Part shown: one piece after another, positions 63,353 through 64,000 of the stretch
How the letters are laid out: each line of letters starts with the position of its first letter
Position numbering within the stretch: position 1 is the first letter of the stretch
NCBI GenBank assembly: GCA_963737365.1
Contig: CAVTSD010000001.1
Coordinates: forward strand, 930,001-994,000
DNA: 64,000 nucleotides
DNA from: Roseiarcus sp963737365
GTDB lineage: Bacteria > Pseudomonadota > Alphaproteobacteria > Rhizobiales > Beijerinckiaceae
Reading direction: 5' to 3'
Notes under the pieces: generated by a model
Database searches by the model: none
What the model was told of the DNA's origin: nothing
What the model saw: the letters and a program-made list of their open reading frames with translations, nothing else
Translations under genes and position numbers: made by a program

Positions 63353-64000
63353 ACGCAGTCGTGAGTTGGCTGAGCGTATTCGGAGTTTCATGATGGAGCA
63401 CATCTACCCGAACGAGCGGCGCTTCTATCAGGAGGCCGAGAGGCTGGGGCCGTGGGCCGTTCCCCCGATTGTTGAGGAGCTGTAGCCGCTCACAAAGAAG
63501 CTTGGTTTGTGGAACCTTTTCCTGCCTGCGCATGATGGCGGCCTAACCAATCTCGAATATGCGCTCCTATGTGAGGTGATGGGGCGGTCCCATCTCGCCC
63601 CGGAAGTTTTAAACTGCAGCGCCCCGGACACCGGCAATAAGGAGACGATATTGCGCTATGGGACCGAGGCGCAGAAGGATCGCTGGCTGAAGCCACTCCT
63701 TGAGGGCGAAATCCGATCCGCTTTCGCCATGACCGAGCAGGATGTCGCCTCCTCGGACGCAACCAATGTCGCGAGCTCGATCGTGCGGGACGGTGACGAT
63801 TACGTCATCAACGGTCGCAAGTGGTACACGACCGGCGCGACCGATCCGAGGTGCAGGATTGTCATCTCCATGGGTCAGACCGATCTGCATAATCCCGATC
63901 GTCACAAGCGCCAGTCGATGATCCTTGTGCCGAAGGATGCGCAAGGCGTGCGCGTGGTGCGCTCGCTTCCTGTACTCGGCTTCTATGGCGTTCCGGATCG
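63321..64000 (+). pseudogene. Acyl-CoA dehydrogenase, in-frame TAG at 63483, continues past the window
   Basis: GTG at 63321 starts the frame (VETVADVTQSERSRELAERI). Residues before 63483 read PWAVPPIVEEL; TAG at 63483-63485 interrupts; the same frame resumes PLTKKLGLWNLFLPAHDGG, then NCSAPDTGNKETILRYGTE, FAMTEQDVASSDATN (FAD/substrate motif) and DDYVINGRKWYTTGA. Relatives commonly have Lys at the TAG place (AAG to TAG by one change). Similar to ACAD10/11-type enzymes. The 3' part is outside the window. Confidence 0.85.

Noticed and set aside
1..64000. CRISPR arrays, insertion sequences, prophage or known defence systems
   Set aside because: No spaced direct-repeat array, transposase, integrase, capsid or defence-protein signature was found on either strand.

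Overview
The window is GC-rich alphaproteobacterial chromosome, most likely Hyphomicrobiales (Rhizobiales), perhaps the Beijerinckiaceae/Methylocystaceae side. Evidence: the CtrA-pathway phosphotransferase ChpT, a DUF4167 protein, DUF1127 and DUF1194 proteins, a TIGR01459-type HAD hydrolase, the rlmH-envC-ctpA block, rsmB near purH, and full CtrA boxes (TTAA-N7-TTAA). Genus is inference only.

Layout. 1-8.5 kb: end of a UvrD/PcrA helicase; branched-chain aminotransferase divergent from a MarR-response regulator-histidine kinase operon (kinase frameshifted); thioredoxin; HAD hydrolase; MaoC hydratase; RibF. 8.7-16.5 kb: ileS-lspA, an exported protein, DUF4167 protein, ChpT, CysQ and a small conserved ORF. 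16.6-28.4 kb: serC with a two-hairpin leader, serA, Trm112 protein, obgE/GNAT/rpmA/rplU with a readable promoter and leader, DUF2214, DUF1330, malate synthase A, DUF1127, LysR, EamA transporter, dienelactone hydrolase. 28.4-33.4 kb: AT-rich spacer with a 13-bp inverted repeat and phased CGTTTA repeats, a frameshifted SDHAF4-like gene, rsmB, a three-member family of tiny exported proteins (middle copy decayed), purH. 33.5-43.9 kb: cell-envelope block (two tandem CtpA-type S41 proteases, EnvC-like factor), rlmH, rsfS, an M23 endopeptidase, gluQ, an AlkA-type glycosylase and an esterase. 44-54 kb: CtrA-box-bearing spacer, exported protein, DUF1194 protein, a catalytically dead HtrA-like protein, the rfbCDBA dTDP-rhamnose operon, RdgB, an M48 lipoprotein (frameshifted) and a nuclease-like protein. 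54.1-64 kb: tRNA-Arg(CCT), then a sugar-uptake module (ThuA, Gfo/Idh/MocA, ROK regulator, two paralogous binding proteins, two permeases), followed by a decayed strictosidine-synthase-like gene, an acyl-CoA-synthetase tail and an acyl-CoA dehydrogenase with an in-frame TAG.

Most of the window is core housekeeping: serine synthesis, ribosome assembly and RNA modification, envelope remodelling, rhamnose precursor synthesis. The accessory parts are the sugar module plus decaying genes beside the tRNA, and the small exported family between rsmB and purH. I see no CRISPR array, complete insertion sequence, prophage, known defence system or secondary-metabolite cluster. Several otherwise normal genes carry single-base frameshifts; sequencing error must be excluded before calling them pseudogenes. 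Strongest leads for something undescribed: the phased CGTTTA array, the small exported protein family, the twin operator-like repeats of the sugar module and the rplU leader.
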